From Parcubacteria group bacterium (GTDB lineage Bacteria; Patescibacteriota; Minisyncoccia; Minisyncoccales; UBA10102), in NCBI GenBank assembly GCA_016188735.1, contig JACPHF010000061.1, forward strand, positions 1 to 5,432: DNA of 5,432 nt. Direction: 5' to 3'. A program made the position numbers and the translations under genes. A model generated the notes under the pieces. The model did no database searches. It was not told where the DNA came from and was given only the letters and a program-made list of their open reading frames with translations. Shown here in pieces: positions 4,657-5,432 of this stretch (the first letter of the stretch is position 1; the number at the start of each line of letters is the position of its first letter).

Positions 4657-5432
4657 ATGGGAAGATATCGACTGATTGCCGCGTTCATTGGCATCCTCCT
4701 CGTGGGGGGAGCCGCTTCTTTTGTAAACTGGAGCGCTTTGTTTCCGTTTCGTTTCGGCCTTGATCTTCAGGGAGGGGTTTCTCTTGTGTATCAGGCTGAT
4801 CTTTCCAAGATTTCATCTCAAGACTATGACGAGGTGATGGCGGGTCTCAGAGACGTTATTGAACGCCGGGTGAATCTGTTCGGGGTGACGGAACCGGTCG
4901 TGCAAACCGAGGGAAAAGGAGCAGAGGGTCGTCTCATCGTGGAACTCGCGGGAATCAAGGACTCCAACCAGGCAATTCAGATTATCGGCCAGACGCCATT
5001 TCTCCAATTTCGGGAGACCAAAGAAAATTATCAGCAGGCAGCCGAGCAGAACGAAGATCCATTCCAGGACACCGAGTTAACCGGAAAATACCTTAAGAAG
5101 GCGCAAGTCGGTTTTGATTCGGTCACAAATGCCCCCCTCATTCAGCTGGAATTCAACGACGAGGGAGCAAAGCTTTTTGAAGAGATCACCGCCAGGAACG
5201 TGGGGAAACCCCTCGCGATTTTCTTGGATTATCAGCTGCTCCAGGCTCCGGTGGTGCAAGAGGTGATCGGGAGCGGACGGGCGCAGATTTCGGGATCTTT
5301 CACCCCCCAGAAAGCCCGGGAGCTGGTGCGCGAACTGAACGCAGGAGCCCTACCGGTGCCCATCACCCTTATTTCCCAACAGTCGGTGGGCCCAACTCTT
5401 GGGCAAGTTTCTTTGGAGCAGTCTTTGCGGGC
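4657..5432 (+). CDS. secD: Protein translocase subunit SecD, N-terminal part (runs off window)
   Basis: SecD pairs with SecF in the membrane and assists late steps of Sec export, using the proton motive force. The first 258 codons are present. There is an N-terminal transmembrane helix at about 6-24, then FGLDLQGG (33-40), a strongly conserved SecD signature. The large periplasmic region follows, with VIERRVNLFGVTEPVVQ (67-83), LQLEFND-like LIQLEFNDEG (161-170), LAIFLDYQLLQAPVVQE (187-202), and SGSFTPQKARELVRELNAGALPVP (212-235). The region leading into the second membrane helix, VGPTLG (244-249), is visible before the window ends. The frame is intact throughout. The ATG at 4657 has only a weak GGA about 10 nt upstream; a TAGGAT (4642-4647) just before it could be a -10 box. 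secF would be expected next, outside the window. Confidence 0.95.
   Translation, partial: MGRYRLIAAFIGILLVGGAASFVNWSALFPFRFGLDLQGGVSLVYQADLSKISSQDYDEVMAGLRDVIERRVNLFGVTEPVVQTEGKGAEGRLIVELAGIKDSNQAIQIIGQTPFLQFRETKENYQQAAEQNEDPFQDTELTGKYLKKAQVGFDSVTNAPLIQLEFNDEGAKLFEEITARNVGKPLAIFLDYQLLQAPVVQEVIGSGRAQISGSFTPQKARELVRELNAGALPVPITLISQQSVGPTLGQVSLEQSLR

Noticed and set aside
1..5432. Mobile elements, CRISPR arrays, toxin-antitoxin pairs or a phage-defence system.
   Set aside because: No transposase, integrase, spaced repeats or paired toxin/antitoxin genes were seen. The only direct repeats are the 15-bp duplication and the 10-mer near the divergent promoters.

Overview
The window most likely comes from a member of the Candidatus Patescibacteria (CPR), probably Parcubacteria-like. 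This is inferred from remembered family resemblance and was not searched: the SecA sequence style, a small coiled-coil/two-helix membrane protein next to secA, a compact CutA, a 105-residue protein of a type I associate with this group, and a stand-alone HxGH nucleotidyltransferase. Genes are densely packed and overall composition is near 50% GC.

Left part (1-3140), plus strand. The last 25 codons of an unidentified gene end at 79. Next come a 15-nt palindrome, a perfect DnaA-box 9-mer, a hairpin terminator and a good sigma70-type promoter. secA (172-2549) follows but is broken: the N-terminal part (DEAD motor start, Walker A) and the rest (Walker B to the zinc-binding tail) lie in different frames. 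The break is near 650-656, and a short stretch appears to be missing as well. A tight cluster follows, consisting of an 85-residue coiled-coil/membrane protein 1 nt after secA and cutA overlapping that gene by 11 nt. Hairpins close this unit.

Middle part (3141-3828). A minus-strand unit encodes small membrane protein(s). It starts from a TTGACA/TAGTAT promoter and ends at a strong intrinsic terminator (3202-3232), with an extra GC-rich hairpin before the terminator. Two open frames, offset by -1, look like either two small genes or one gene with a frameshift. Its promoter overlaps, back to back, a candidate promoter for the plus-strand genes to the right.

Right part (3829-5432), plus strand. 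A conserved-looking 105-residue protein of unknown function is followed after 18 nt by a cytidylyl/adenylyltransferase-family protein. After a further 15 nt comes the start of secD, which runs off the window.

Functionally, secA and secD both serve Sec protein export: SecA is the cytosolic ATPase motor and SecD, with SecF, assists late translocation using the proton gradient. The other genes do not form an obvious pathway with them. I see no mobile element, CRISPR array, rRNA or complete tRNA. The points most worth a second look are the broken secA, the possible second frameshift in the minus-strand membrane gene, the shared divergent promoter region, and the uncharacterised 105-residue protein.
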